From the NCBI RefSeq assembly GCF_037975245.1, contig NC_092576.1, positions 13,558,611 to 13,622,610 of the forward strand: DNA of 64,000 nucleotides, read 5' to 3'. The position numbers and the translations under genes are program-made. The stretch is from Apostichopus japonicus. Its lineage: Eukaryota; Echinodermata; Holothuroidea; Aspidochirotida; Stichopodidae. Numbering within the stretch: the first letter of the stretch is position 1; every line of letters starts with the position of its first letter. The notes under the pieces are model-generated. The model was not told the DNA's origin. It made no database searches and saw only the letters and a list, made by a program, of their open reading frames with translations. Below, one piece after another: positions 36,501-51,500 of this stretch.

Positions 36501-39500
36501 GCAAAGTGGGCAAATTGCTATGTACACACCTGCAAAGATTCGTAGGGAATAATTCATACGGGTACATCGCATTGCGAATGCTATGCAAACTGAGCAAATG
36601 CTATGTACACATCTGCAAAGATTCGTAGGGAATAATTCATATGGTACATCGCATTGTGAACTGGGCAGAATGCTACGTACACATCTCCAACTATACATGT
36701 ACGTAGCAGTGTTTGTTCTTTACGCAGAAATTATAGTTTCAAATAAGAGACAAAAGTCAGAGCTCTCAAAGTTGCTGCACAAACTTTAAACACTAAATTA
36801 TTTCTTTGAAATTATTCCAGCAAGAGCTTCTTCACAAGTGGATAACCTCCAAGAATCTTAGGGAATATTTTGTACAGTACATCACATTGCCAAATGCTAT
36901 GTAAAGTGGGGAAATTGCTATGTATACATCTGCAAAGATCTTTACATAGCAGTGTTTGGTTTTTGCACAGCATCCATAGCTCTTAATACGAGACAAAATT
37001 CAGAACTCTCAAAATGATTCCCTTGAGTTTTTCTAGAAGGCTAAAGAAAAGAAAAGAATAAAGAAGCGTGCAACAATTTTTAGGATGAGATTAAACCTGT
37101 CCAACGGAATTATTTTACTCTGTGTTGATCTATTGTTTTAATATGCCACAGGTGGAGGCATCTTTTAAAGTTGATATTCATACTCAGATTTTGTACAAAC
37201 TTTTGTGCTTTAAAAAACAATTTATCCCAGTCCCAGCATGTTCTAAGATTTCAAAAAGCAAACTAGTATGCTCTCTATCCGAACGGAAAGTTTGGTATCC
37301 AGAGAGCTACCGATAACAGTCGCGGGAAAACGTGAGTGTCACGTTTCTTTTGAGTCGGTGGCTCTGCTTCGGGTATAACGTCTCGTTTTTTGTGCGACGT
37401 CACATGAACGGTAAAACTTGTTGGTAAAGTCCACTTTTGCTTGGACTGTTTTCTTTTTATCTTTTATTTACCTTCCTTGATTAACACATATATGATATTC
37501 AGATATATAAGTGCAAACAAGTCCTCTAACCTTTTAAGGAGAAATATTGTTTATGTGCTGCTGTACGATTGCGTAATATCATGTTGATATTTCGTCATGG
37601 TTTTTTCGATCTGCGTGTTTCCAACACTGAAAACCTCCCGATAAGAAGCCTTGATTAAATAAACACATTTATTGTTTTTGAATTTAAACTACAGTTGTGT
37701 GTTTGACTATTTAATCTCTTCTGGAGTCGTTTTGTACTTCTTTTAACGCTACGAAGTTCAGTTGACTAGGTGTTTTATTGGCTATAAATCACGTTTCTGC
37801 GTTCGTCTCTGCCAATAAAACTCTGCGTTCCTTTACCGTCAGTCGGCTACATGGTGTGCCCAACGCTGTTGCAGAGTAACGAGCGTAACCACGGCCTGTG
37901 GCGGCCAGCCCTCCAGAACAGCTACTGTATCACACTGTTCAGGGACGAGGTCCTCATGTTCCACAAGTATATCGAGGTCTTCTTCGCTTCCATCAAAGGG
38001 TAAAAACTTTTTCTCTCTACCTGCTCCCACGAACCCTGTCTAGATGTGTCAACTTTTTTTATCGTCAATTACACTTACCGATCACGATTTTAAAGCGAAA
38101 TTCTGAGACCGATTCAAGAGATTGATAACGTGGTTGCTTCACTGCCGAAATTCATTCCCCCTCCACCTTACTCCTGTCCCCTCACTACTATTGCACTTTT
38201 GAGAGCTACCTGATCTGCAATTTGGTAACATGTTAGCACTGCCCCATCTGTTCACCTTCATTGACTTCCCCCCCCCCCATTCTCATTCTCATGATAATAA
38301 TAATAGTAATAATGGTAATAATTAAGAAACATGAATCAAATAACTAAAGAATAACAAATTGAACATTTTGTGGTTATGTCTAGAACTAAAAGAGATTTCA
38401 CATTCCTTTTTTTCTTTCTTCAATTATACAGGTTTAGTAAAAGAGTTGCCGAAGTGAAGGAATCCTCCAACGTGGCCCTACAACAAGCGTGAGTAGTCTC
38501 TATAACCGTTCATCCATCTTATCCACGTCAAAGCTTTGGATCAGGTGAAATGAACCCACATTTCCTATCTTTTCGTGGTGGCCAATTGGCTAAGGCATCG
38601 GACTCGTATCCAAGGATTGCTGGTTTGATTCCTGCCTAGTTCATTACGCTGTGTCCTTGGGCAAGATGCTTTATCTCACTTGCCTCTCTCCACCCAGGGG
38701 TTAAATGGGTACCTGTGAGGTAACTTGTCATTGGGGGCAGTATGTAACTGCTGCCGACTGGAGGGATTGTCTCTGGGACAGGTTATCATTGACCAGGGGT
38801 AATATAACGTCTGTAAAGCGCTTTGAGACCTATCACTGGTGTAAAGCCCTATTTAAAAAGTAAATATTATTATTATCGTACTTTTTCTTGTTCCCATCCG
38901 TTATGACTTACCTTTTCCTTCAGCACATATGGACACATACTACTAACATTTAAGGCAAAATATTATATTTCACAAAGCAAAATGATGATTGAATGAGCAA
39001 ACTTTTAAGCCCCTCGTTGCCTCCGATGCTACTGATATTTTGATTCACGTGAGAGAACTTTGTTTTTAAATCTTTTTATTTCAGGGGGATGCTCCACAAG
39101 GAGAGGAGGAAGTTTCTGCGGTCGGCTTTACTCGAATTGAGTCAGATTCTATCAGATCAGCCAGGACTTCTTGGACCAAAGGTGAACAATTGTGAATGTT
39201 TTTGGATTGATTTGGTGCACACAGTTCTTGCATGACGTATTGTCAATGACGATGAATGGCTGATGGCTGGGTTGTAGATTATTCGTGTGAGTGTAGAGGA
39301 ATTAGTTGCTTTCACGGACCATTATCTGTTAAAGGCTGTGAATGGTACTCGAATGTTATGCAGGGATGGTTTGTTGACATCGGTTACTTGGGTGATGTGT
39401 GAGAATAGTTGGGTGTGTTACTTACTGAGTGAGTGAACAGCAATGAGTAAGCACATGAATCAGTAAGACTGAATACAGGAATGGTTCGGTGTATTGGATA

Positions 39501-42500
39501 CTTGAATGTTACGCAGGGTTGGTTTGGTAACATCGGTTACTTGGGTGATGTGTGAGGATGGCTGTGTGTGTTACTTACTGAATGAGTGAACAGCACTGCA
39601 GCACTATAGTGTAGACTCGATGAGTTGAAGTAGGAAGTGCGTCATTCTATCAGTAGATTTGATGAGTTGAAGTAGTAAGTCATTCTATCAGGGTAGACCC
39701 GATTAGCTGAAAATTAAGTGCATCATTCTATCAGTAGACTTGATGAGTTGAAGAAGTAAGTCATTCTATCAGGGTAGACCCGATTAGCTGAAGTAGTAAG
39801 TGCGTCATGCTATCTGGTAGACTTGATGAGTTGAAGTAGTAAGTCATTCTATCAGGGTAGACCCGATTATTTGAAGTATTAAGTGCGTCATGCTATCGGG
39901 TAGACTTGATGAGTTGAAATAGTAAGTCATTCTATCAGGGTAGACCCGATTAGCTGAAGTAGTAAGTGCGTCATGCTATCGGGTAGACTTGATGAGTTGA
40001 AAAAGTAAGTCATTCTATCAGGGTAGACCCGATTAGCTGAAGTAGTAAGTGCGTCATGCTATCGGGTAGACTTGATGAGTTGAAGTAGTAAGTCATTCTA
40101 TCAGGGTAGACCCGATTAGCTGAAGTAGTAAGTGCGTCATGCTATCGGGTAGACTTGATGAGTTGAAGTAGTAAGTCATTCTATCAGGGTAGACCCGATT
40201 AGCTGAAGTAGTAAGTGCGTCATGCTATCGGGTAGATTCGATGAGTTGAAGTAGTAAGTCATTCTATCAGGGTAGACCCGATTAGCTGAAGTAGTAAGTG
40301 CGTCATGCTATCGGGTAGACTCGATGAGTTGAAGTAGTGAGTCATTCTATCAGGGTAGACCCGATTAGCTGAAGTAGTAAGTGCGTCATGCTATCGGGTA
40401 GACTTGATGAGTTGAAGTAGTAAGTCATTCTATCAGGGTAGACCCGATTAGCTGAAGTAGTAAGTGCGTCATGCTATCGGGTAGATTCGATGAGTTGAAG
40501 TAGTTAGTCATTCTATCAGGGTAGACCCGATTAGCTGAAGTAGTAAGTGCGTCATGCTATCGAGTAGACTTGATGAGTTGAAGTAGTAAGTCATTCTATC
40601 AGGGTAGACCCGATTAGCTGAAGTAGTAAGTGCGTCATGCTATCGGGTAGACTTGATGAGTTGAAAAAGTAAGTCATTCTATCAGGGTAGACCCGATTAG
40701 CTGAAGTAGTAAGTGCGTCATGCTATCGGGTAGACTTGATGAGTTGAAAAAGTAAGTCATTCTATCAGGGTAGACCCGATTAGCTGAAGTAGTAAGTGCG
40801 TCATGCTATCGGGTAGATTCGATGAGTTGAAGTAGTAAGTCATTCTATCAGGGTAGACCCGATTAGCTGAAGTAGTAAGTGCGTCATGCTATCGGGTAGA
40901 CTTGATGAGTTGAAGTAGTAAGTCATTCTATCAGGGTAGACCCGATTAGCTGAAGTAGTAAGTGCGTCATGCTATCGGGTAGATTCGATGAGTTGAAGTA
41001 GTAAGTCATTCTATCAGGGTAGACCCGATTAGCTGAAGTAGTAAGTGCGTCATGCTATCGGGTAGACTTGATGAGTTGAAGTAGTAAGTCATTCTATCAG
41101 GGTAGACCCGATTAGCTGAAGTAGTAAGTGCGTCATGCTATCGGGTAGATTCGATGAGTTGAAGTAGTAAGTCATTCTATCAGGGTAGACCCGATTAGCT
41201 GAAGTAGTAAGTGCGTCATGCTATCGGGTAGATTCGATGAGTTGAAAAAGTAAGTCATTCTATCAGGGTAGACCCGATTAGCTGAAGTAGTAAGTGCGTC
41301 ATGCTATCGGGTAGACTTGATGAGTTGAAGTAGTAAGTCATTCTATCAGGGTAGACCCGATTAGCTGAAGTAGTAAGTGCGTCATGCTATCGGGTAGACT
41401 TGATGAGTTGAAGTAGTAAGTCATTCTATCAGGGTAGACCCGATTAGCTGAAAATTAAGTGCATCATTCTATCAGTAGACTTGATGAGTTGAAGAAGTAA
41501 GTCATTCTATCAGGGTAGACCCGATTAGCTGAAGTAGTAAGTGCGTCATGCTATCTGGTAGACTTGATGAGTTGAAGTAGTAAGTCATTCTATCAGGGTA
41601 GACCCGATTATTTGAAGTATTAAGTGCGTCATGCTATCGGGTAGACTTGATGAGTTGAAATAGTAAGTCATTCTATCAGGGTAGACCCGATTAGCTGAAG
41701 TAGTAAGTGCGTCATGCTATCGGGTAGACTTGATGAGTTGAAAAAGTAAGTCATTCTATCAGGGTAGACCCGATTAGCTGAAGTAGTAAGTGCGTCATGC
41801 TATCGGGTAGACTCGATGAGTTGAAGTAGTAAGTCATTCTATCAGGGTAGACCCGATTAGCTGAAGTAGTAAGTGCGTCATGCTATCGGGTAGACTTGAT
41901 GAGTTGAAGTAGTAAGTCATTCTATCAGGGTAGACCCGATTAGCTGAAGTAGTAAGTGCGTCATGCTATCGGGTAGATTCGATGAGTTGAAGTAGTTAGT
42001 CATTCTATCAGGGTAGACCCGATTAGCTGAAGTAGTAAGTGCGTCATGCTATCGGGTAGACTCGATGAGTTGAAGTAGTAAGTCATTCTATCAGGGTAGA
42101 CCCGATTAGCTGAAGTAGTAAGTGCGTCATGCTATCGGGTAGACTTGATGAGTTGAAGTAGTAAGTCATTCTATCAGGGTAGACCCGATTAGCTGAAGTA
42201 GTAAGTGCGTCATGCTATCGGGTAGATTCGATGAGTTGAAGTAGTAAGTCATTCTATCAGGGTAGACCCGATTAGCTGAAGTAGTAAGTGCGTCATGCTA
42301 TCGGGTAGACTTGATGAGTTGAAGTAGTAAGTCATTCTATCAGGGTAGACCCGATTAGCTGAAGTAGTAAGTGCGTCATGCTATCGGGTAGATTCGATGA
42401 GTTGAAGTAGTTAGTCATTCTATCAGGGTAGACCCGATTAGCTGAAGTAGTAAGTGCGTCATGCTATCGGGTAGACTCGATGAGTTGAAGTAGTAAGTCA

Positions 42501-45500
42501 TTCTATCAGGGTAGACCCGATTAGCTGAAGTAGTAAGTGCGTCATGCTATCGGGTAGACTTGATGAGTTGAAGTAGTAAGTCATTCTATCAGGGTAGACC
42601 CGATTAGCTGAAGTAGTAAGTGCGTCATGCTATCGGGTAGATTCGATGAGTTGAAGTAGTTAGTCATTCTATCAGGGTAGACCCGATTAGCTGAAGTAGT
42701 AAGTGCGTCATGCTATCGAGTAGACTTGATGAGTTGAAGTAGTAAGTCATTCTATCAGGGTAGACCCGATTAGCTGAAGTAGTAAGTGCGTCATGCTATC
42801 GGGTAGATTCGATGAGTTGAAGTAGTAAGTCATTCTATCAGGGTAGACCCGATTAGCTGAAGTAGTAAGTGCGTCATGCTATCGGGTAGACTTGATGAGT
42901 TGAAGTAGTAAGTCATTCTATCAGGGTAGACCCGATTAGCTGAAGTAGTAAGTGCGTCATGCTATCGGGTAGATTCGATGAGTTGAAGTAGTAAGTCATT
43001 CTATCAGGGTAGACCCGATTAGCTGAAGTAGTAAGTGCGTCATGCTATCGAGTAGACTTGATGAGTTGAAGTAGTAAGTCATTCTATCAGGGTAGACCCG
43101 ATTAGCTGAAGTAGTAAGTGCGTCATGCTATCGGGTAGACTTGATGAGTTGAAAAAGTAAGTCATTCTATCAGGGTAGACCCGATTAGCTGAAGTAGTAA
43201 GTGCGTCATGCTATCGGGTAGACTTGATGAGTTGAAAAAGTAAGTCATTCTATCAGGGTAGACCCGATTAGCTGAAGTAGTAAGTGCGTCATGCTATCTG
43301 GTAGACTTGATGAGTTGAAGTAGTAAGTCATTCTATCAGGGTAGACCCGATTAGCTGAAGTAGTAAGTGCGTCATGCTATCGGGTAGACTTGATGAGTTG
43401 AAGTAGTAAGTCATTCTATCAGGGTAGACCCGATTAGCTGAAGTAGTAAGTGCGTCATGCTATCGGGTAGATTCGATGAGTTGAAGTAGTTAGTCATTCT
43501 ATCAGGGTAGACCCGATTAGCTGAAGTAGTAAGTGCGTCATGCTATCGGGTAGACTCGATGAGTTGAAGTAGTAAGTCATTCTATCAGGGTAGACCCGAT
43601 TAGCTGAAGTAGTAAGTGCGTCATGCTATCGGGTAGACTTGATGAGTTGAAGTAGTAAGTCATTCTATCAGGGTAGACCCGATTAGCTGAAGTAGTAAGT
43701 GCGTCATGCTATCGGGTAGATTCGATGAGTTGAAGTAGTAAGTCATTCTATCAGGGTAGACCCGATTAGCTGAAGTAGTAAGTGCGTCATGCTATCGGGT
43801 AGACTTGATGAGTTGAAGTAGTAAGTCATTCTATCAGGGTAGACCCGATTAGCTGAAGTAGTAAGTGCGTCATGCTATCGGGTAGACTTGATGAGTTGAA
43901 AAAGTAAGTCATTCTATCAGGGTAGACCCGATTAGCTGAAGTAGTAAGTGCGTCATGCTATCGGGTAGACTTGATGAGTTGAAAAAGTAAGTCATTCTAT
44001 CAGGGTAGACCCGATTAGCTGAAGTAGTAAGTGCGTCATGCTATCGGGTAGACTTGATGAGTTGAAGTAGTAAGTCATTCTATCAGGGTAGACCCGATTA
44101 GCTGAAGTAGTAAGTGCGTCATGCTATCGGGTAGACTTGATGAGTTGAAGTAGTAAGTCATTCTATCAGGGTAGACCCGATTAGCTGAAGTATTAAGTGC
44201 GTCATGCTATCGGGTAGACTTGATGGGTTGAAGTAGTAAGTCATTCTATCAGGGTAGACCCGATTATTTGAAGTATTAAGTGCGTCATGCTATCGGGTAG
44301 ATTTGATGAGTTGAAGTAGTAAGTCATTCTATCAGGGTAGACCCGATTATTTGAAGTATTAAGTGCATCATTCTATCGGTAGATTCCATGAGTTGAAGTA
44401 TTAAGTATATTATTCTATGAGGTAGATTTGATGCTTTAACATGTTCGAAAAGTGTACAGGATCGACTTAGTGCATTTAATACCCTGAATGTTACAAAGGG
44501 ACCGGTGTGGTGCAATCCCGGTATCGTTTTACTTAAAACTTACACTCCTTCATCAGGCCCTGTACGTGCTGATGGGTTTCTCCTTCGCGAGAGATGAGAT
44601 CCTGTGGTTAGTCCGTCACGTGGAGCACCCTCACCCTAAGATGAAGAACAAACCCACGACAGATTTTGAAGACCCACAGCTTCCAGAACTTCTGTTCTAC
44701 ATGGAGGAATTGCGAGGTGAGCTTGAGAAATGTCGACCGAGGAGTAAAATGTGCCCCATTTTGGGGGATATCGTCCATTTGGGTCACATTTATCAGTGGT
44801 GTAACAGGGATGTGCCCAGGATTTCCTGAGTGCCGGGTATACTGAACGCCCTCCTGGGGGAGGGGTCTAAGGGGGAGAATTTTTCGATTTTTGAAGGTGC
44901 TCAGATGCCAAATGCTGGCACTTGTGCAGCTTTTTATGCACATACACAAGTACTAGTTTTGCTAACAATTTACATTTTTTTATTTTTTTTTAGTGAAATA
45001 TATTACGTACCTGGTAAAAGTTATTAGTTAGTTCCGAAAAGAGATTTTACAAGGGACCGATTGAGAGCAGTGAGTCATGTTTCTCTCATGCGTAACTGAT
45101 GCATTATTAGTCTCTATGATTTGGCATAGGCTAGGCCCAATTTATGTTGAATATATTGTTAGGAATGTCAGGATTCTAGATGAAAATAGTGCTGGGCGGG
45201 ATTCACGATTTTTAAGACAGTGCTGGGTGGGGCCGCCCAGTGTGGGCACATCCCTGGACTGGTCTAAGGTTATCCATCACACTCTGCTGGGCTTTTGCAC
45301 AGACCTGTTGTACCAAATCAAGATGATCAGGTATTGTTTGATCGAGCCAGAAAAGCCAATATCAGTGAATATTTCGAGATGATCTAACAGGGCTGGAAAG
45401 TATTGACGGTGGTCTGACAGATATTTGCATACACGTGCGATACGAATCAACTTCTGTCCATATGTGAAAAGAACATCTTCACGATCTCTCTCTGTAATTG

Positions 45501-48500
45501 ACATTTTTGAAAGCTTAGCAGAGATCCTGACACAAAATGGGAATTTGGGGGGGGGGGGAGGGGGGAGTTCTGGCGATGGACCAATAGCCTCACTACACTC
45601 GAGTGGCAAGATGCCTGCTGTAAAAATTATTAGGGGCCTTACACTTGCGATATGTATCGTCTTATGTTAATTGTGAAAAGAACAATATATCCGCTTGCCC
45701 GCGGGTGAATTTTAGCTTGCGGTGGCTTTGAAGAGACCCTGACACAGTATGGGAATTTGGTGGGGGGGGGGAGGGGGTGGCGTGCTGGCGTCGGACAGAT
45801 GGCCTCACCACACTCATGTGGCAAGATGCCTGCTTTAAAAGTTATTAGGGGCCATACACTTGCGATATGTGTCATCTTATGTTAATTGTGAAAGGAACAA
45901 CATATCATCTTACCCAGGGGTGAATTTTAGATTTTGTGGTGGTTTGCAGATATATCGACAAACATTGGGGAGGTGAGGGGCGGTTGGAGGGTGGGGGGGA
46001 TGTGTGAGTTAGATGGATGGCCTCACCACACTCAAGTACAAACAATTATTTGGGGGCCTCATTTTCATAGTGTGTGCACTGTACAGTGCAATGATTCCTT
46101 GGAAATACAGTATATTATTTTTATTTGTTTATTTATATATATATTTATATTTATTTATTATACAGGCATGAGCTTTTTCCGCGAATGTGGAATATCCATG
46201 ATTTCTTCTCTACCTCAGGGACAAAAACTATTATCCTAACACACTGTAGCATACGCAAACTGGAGCCTATACCGCAATTTTTGCAAAGTTCCTTGATTTT
46301 TTTTTTACCCAAGGCTCATCACTGATTATATTTGTTTATTTTACAGGTTAACTGTATTTATTAGCGTGTCGGATCATTCATCTATGGATCATTTCTATGA
46401 TTTTTTTCCTCCTCACCTCTCTGTTTAGCTCTGGTTAAGAAATATTACCAGGTGCTCCAGCAGTATTATGTTCAATATTTGAATGGTTACGATGCCATCG
46501 TCCTGAATAACCTGGTCAAGGTGAGACATTTGTGTTACTTAGATACCAAATCATGCCAAACTAGTCCGAGCATGTACAATGTGACGTTAAGACGATCTGA
46601 AAAGCTGCTTCATCGGTCTAATGGACTAGTTTAGTCAAATCTTTAGGGATTCGCGTGACTTTCCTAAAAGATTATATAAAAAAAAGTATAATTTTTTTAT
46701 CTTTTTTAAAGTATAAAAAAAAGGATAAAAAAAAAAATTAAAAAAAAAAGTATAAAGTAAAAAAAGAAGTATAAGGTTTGATACCATGGCAACATGATAT
46801 ACAAACAAACACAATGTATACAAATTTGATAGAATTATGATGAATAAGTTGATTAATTATTTATGGATTCTCTTCCTTATAAATAAAGGAAATAATAACA
46901 CAATAGATAAGCGAACACAAGACTTTATTGTCTTATCACTACCACACATTTTTATTTGTTTTAAATATATCACTTTTGTTGTTGTTGTTGTTGATATAAT
47001 GCAGCATCCCGCTAATAGTGTTGTGAGAGATGTAGAGGATTAATGGAACAGCTATTATTGTTATTTTTAATAGCAGATCAGGTTCTGCTTGATTGAGCTG
47101 TGTGTGGATAGTTAAAGTTCTTAATTACATTAATTAAGAGCTTTTTGTTTTGCTCATCAGAATCTGCCCCTCTGTCCAGAGGACGAGTCCATCATACTGT
47201 CATCGTTTGTTCAACAAATGGAAAGCCTGAATCTCAAAGAGAGTAAGCATTTATTACCATCTAATTAACTTTTTTTTGATTGATTTATTTGTTATTTAGT
47301 ATTTATTTAGTATTTATTTAATATTTATTTAGTTGTTATTTAGTATTTATTTAATATCTATTAGTATTTAGTAATTTAGTATTTAGAGTATTTTTTTTTC
47401 AAATTTATTTGTTATTTTGCTTTTATTATTTATTTTGCAACTTTCATAGCCAGTCATTCCCACATTCTTTTTTTTTCTGAAAAATTATCAGCCATGGTTC
47501 TGTTTTATCTTTTAACTGTTAGTAAATGTATTTAAGTTAGTCTCGAAACGAAGCTTGACTAAGATCTTTCAGTCTCTGTAATAATGGTTTACAAAGGCAA
47601 TTGTTTAATATATATCTGCCTCAGGTAACAGCAGACTGGCTGGGTGTCTTTGTAGAACAAAGGATGAAAATTTCAAGAAATTACTGCCTACTGCTGCCCA
47701 CCCCCCAAAATAAAATAACCCACCCCCCAAAAAGAGTAATGAAAACTAGATTATTCATGAAAAAGGATATGCCCACTCACCTTTTCTTCTCCTTCCATTA
47801 AGTCTTCTCTCCCACTCCATCTACCTATTCAACCCACTCCCTCTATCCAACCCACTCCCCCATCCAACCCACTCCCCCTATCCAACCCACTCCCCCTATC
47901 CAACCCACTCCTCCTAACTTACACACTCCCCCAATCCAACCCACTCCCCCTATCCAATCCTCCTATCCAACCCACTCCCCTGTCCGACCAACTCCCTCTA
48001 TCCAACCCACTCCCCTCTCCCACCATTATCCACTCCCCTCTCCCACCCTTTCCCACTCCTTTCCCTCTCTAACTAGGAGTGAGCTAGGAATCCTACGTAT
48101 GGACGGTTCAATATTCAAAAGTCGATGGTTTCTCTGTTGTCGTATTCAGTTCAAGTTGGTACCAATCCAGACTTCTCTCCCCATCCATCCCCCTCCACAA
48201 TATTCAAAAATTGATCGTTTTCTCTGTCGTCATTCTCAGTTCAAGGTGGCACCGTGCCAGACTTCACAGGATTCCGTCTGGATTGGTTCCGGCTGCAAGC
48301 TCTGACCAGCATCGGCAAGGCCACCCTGGTGTTACAGGAGAACGGGGAGCTGGCACGAACCCTCAACACCATTGTATTCCACACCATGATGGTAGACTCG
48401 GTCGACGAACTCCTCCTGGAAACTTCAGACATGAGCATCTTCTGGTAACATAACTCACCAACTCCTTCTTTCGTTTTTTTTTGTTAGCTGGGTGGCTCAC

Positions 48501-51500
48501 ATTATGCCGTTATCATTTTTTGTAAAGAACAACAGGAAAACTGAATGGCTTCTTCCTCTAATGAGTTTGCTCTATATATATTAAACGCTGAGATTTCACT
48601 AGAAACTCTTCCTCTGCTCCTATCTTGGGTTTATTAACACTAAAGGAAAATTTGGGGTGTGATCCGTGTTCTTTTTTCGTGGTATAAGTCGATTCCCCAC
48701 GATTTGAGACTGATGGCCGGTCATAGATGGCATGTGTGTAATACTCATTAATTACCATGATTTTTGTATTGTTTCTTTTGTATTGTAGCCACCACAGTCG
48801 ATTCTTTGAGACAACCTTTGAGCATTCCCTAACTCATCCAACCCAGGCCAGATACTCTATAGCATTTCCTCTCATCTGTACTCACTTTATCAACTGTACA
48901 CACGATGTCTGCCCTGAAGAGGTAGGTGGCAATTTGTTAAAGGAGGCGGACGGGGTGGGGGACCTTATACTTCTGGAGGGTTCATTTATACTATCAGATA
49001 AAATCATCAGATTTTTTTTTTTTTTTTTTTATATCTATGGAATGCCATCTCTGCTTAGGACTCAGTAATCTGGTATTGGTGGCAGAATTGATATTTAAAC
49101 TCTCTCAGTAGCAATCTATCGTTGTTTATCACTGTGGTACCCTCCCGACATTGTTGTGTGTAATATTCACATTACCATGTTTAAAATGGATGTTCATTTG
49201 CTGCTAACTGATATCGGTATTATGGTAAAGATCATATTTTAAAAATTGTGCAAAAAAACTTGAAATCTTTAACATGTACATAATTAGCATTCGTGAGAAG
49301 ATAATACAAGACTGCAAAGACACAACAAAAGAAAAAAAAAAGTGGAAACAAAAGAACAGTTCAAAGGCAAATAAAAAAGAAGTAATTAATTAATTTTTTT
49401 TTTATATTACTTTTATTTATTCCAGTTTAAATATAAATTTATAAATTTGGATGAGAAGTACATAAAGGAAACATATAATTACAGTGATTAGTTAGAGGTC
49501 AAATTCTGAAAATATTTAAAGTATACTAAAGATATCAATAGTAACAGATATCAAAAGTAAAAGACGAAAAATGCAATGAAATCAACAATTTCGGATGGCA
49601 TTTCGACACAAACAGCTATGCCCAGGGTAATACTGAATCCCGACAGATTATGCATCTTGACTTCTGTTGCTTTGCGCTTTCTTCACTCTGTCCCCCCCTT
49701 CTCCCCTCCCCACCCCTCCAAATGAAAATGTTATTTGCAAGAGTTAAAATGAAGATGTGTTTGTTTGCAGCATTAGTTCTCGGGAAATGATAAATATTCA
49801 GTGTCATGCATATGCATACATGGAATGCAAATGACCCATCCTTGTGCCTTGTTGCTCATAGTTTTTTTTTTGCATGTTTTTTTTTTTTTTTTATAAATTG
49901 TGTGACGGTCTCGTAGCATTCAGCGGTCGCATCGAATGGCAAGCCTGCCGTAGGCTGCACTCGCCGTGTTCTGTTTGTCCAAACTCGTCAAAGAGAGGGC
50001 GTTAATCCCGACAGGGGTAAATGTCAAAGCAAAATAAAACTGTTAGCAACTGCTTATCCACTAGAGAGCCTGTGTAGGAGAATGTGTAAAAGTAAGTTGG
50101 CCTGACGTTTCGATCCTAGCAGGATCTTCTTCAGAGGCTAAATGACAAGTAACAGTAACAGAAGGGACAAAAACATGCACAGAATACAGACAGGTTAAAG
50201 AGCATTGTGAACACAAAGAGATAGATGTAAGGGGATTAGTAGACAAGGGATGGAGAAAAGAAAGCAACAGAGGAAGAGGAGTTCCTTTAGGTTAAAAATA
50301 GAGGGAAATGAATACATGAAGGGGTCCTTGCTGGTGGTGGGTAATCCATATTAAGGACATAATTGGTGTTGTGTAGAAGGGAGATGTAAAAAAAGGGGGG
50401 GGGTGCAACCCCTGTCGAGAACTGACACAATAGTATAACAATGGTAGTTGGAATTTTCATTGTTCTAACAAGTCTTTAGATCTGTAAGATCTTCTTGGCA
50501 AATAATTTGACCTCTTTTCATTCTCTTGAGCGAATAGCATACCCTTCTGGACGCTCATTTTTGATCTTTATATGACTATGAAATGTACTATTCCCATTTG
50601 TCGAGGCAAGTAGGTACATCCATAAGTGATGTGACCCAGGGTGAAAACCTTTGTTGCGGCCTGCAGGATTCCTTTCATGCTCACCTCTGATATAGAGTGT
50701 GATTACAGTATGGTCCTCTTTATGTGTGTATAGCGAATGGGCCATCTCTATATGACCCCCTTTATGTCGCTTTATGGTCCATCTCCGTATTGCCCTGTCT
50801 GTGTTTGTATAGAAAATGGTCCATCTCTATTCGACCCCCTGTATGTGTGTACTGAGAATGGTCCATCTCTGTATTACCCTGTCTGAGGTGTTTACTGACA
50901 ATGGTCCATCTCTGTATGACCCCCTGTATGTGTGTACTGAGAATGGTCTATCTCTGTATTGCCCTGTCTGAGGTGTTTACTGACAATGGTCCATCTCTGT
51001 ATGACCCCCTGTATGTGTGTACTGAGAATGGTCTATCTCTGTATTGCCCTGCCTATGTTTGTATTTAAGAATGGTCCATCTCTATATCACCCCCTGTACT
51101 GTATGTGTATAGAGGATTATCCATCTCTGTCTTGCCCTGTCTATGTTTGTATAGAGAATGGTCCATCTCTGAATAGCCCCTCTGTGTGTACAGAGAATGG
51201 TCCATCCCTGTATGTCCCCCTCTATGTGTGTTCTGAGAATGGTCCATCTCTGTATTGCCCTGTCATTGTGTGTACTGAGAATGGTCCATCTCTGTATTGC
51301 CCTGTTATTGTGTGTACTGAGAATGGTCCATCTCTGTATTGTCCCGTCTATGTTTGTATAGAGAATGCTCCATCTCTATATTGCCCTGTCTATGTTTGTA
51401 TAAAGAATCTCCATCTCTGTCTGTCTATCTGTCTGTCTGTCTATGACCATCGCTGTGGCATATTCCATAGCTCTCTGCTATGTACCAATGACTCTCCATG

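Noticed and set aside
39606-44420. Regular repeats considered as a CRISPR array
   Set aside because: Units are contiguous 83-bp satellite copies without unique spacers, and the host is a eukaryote.
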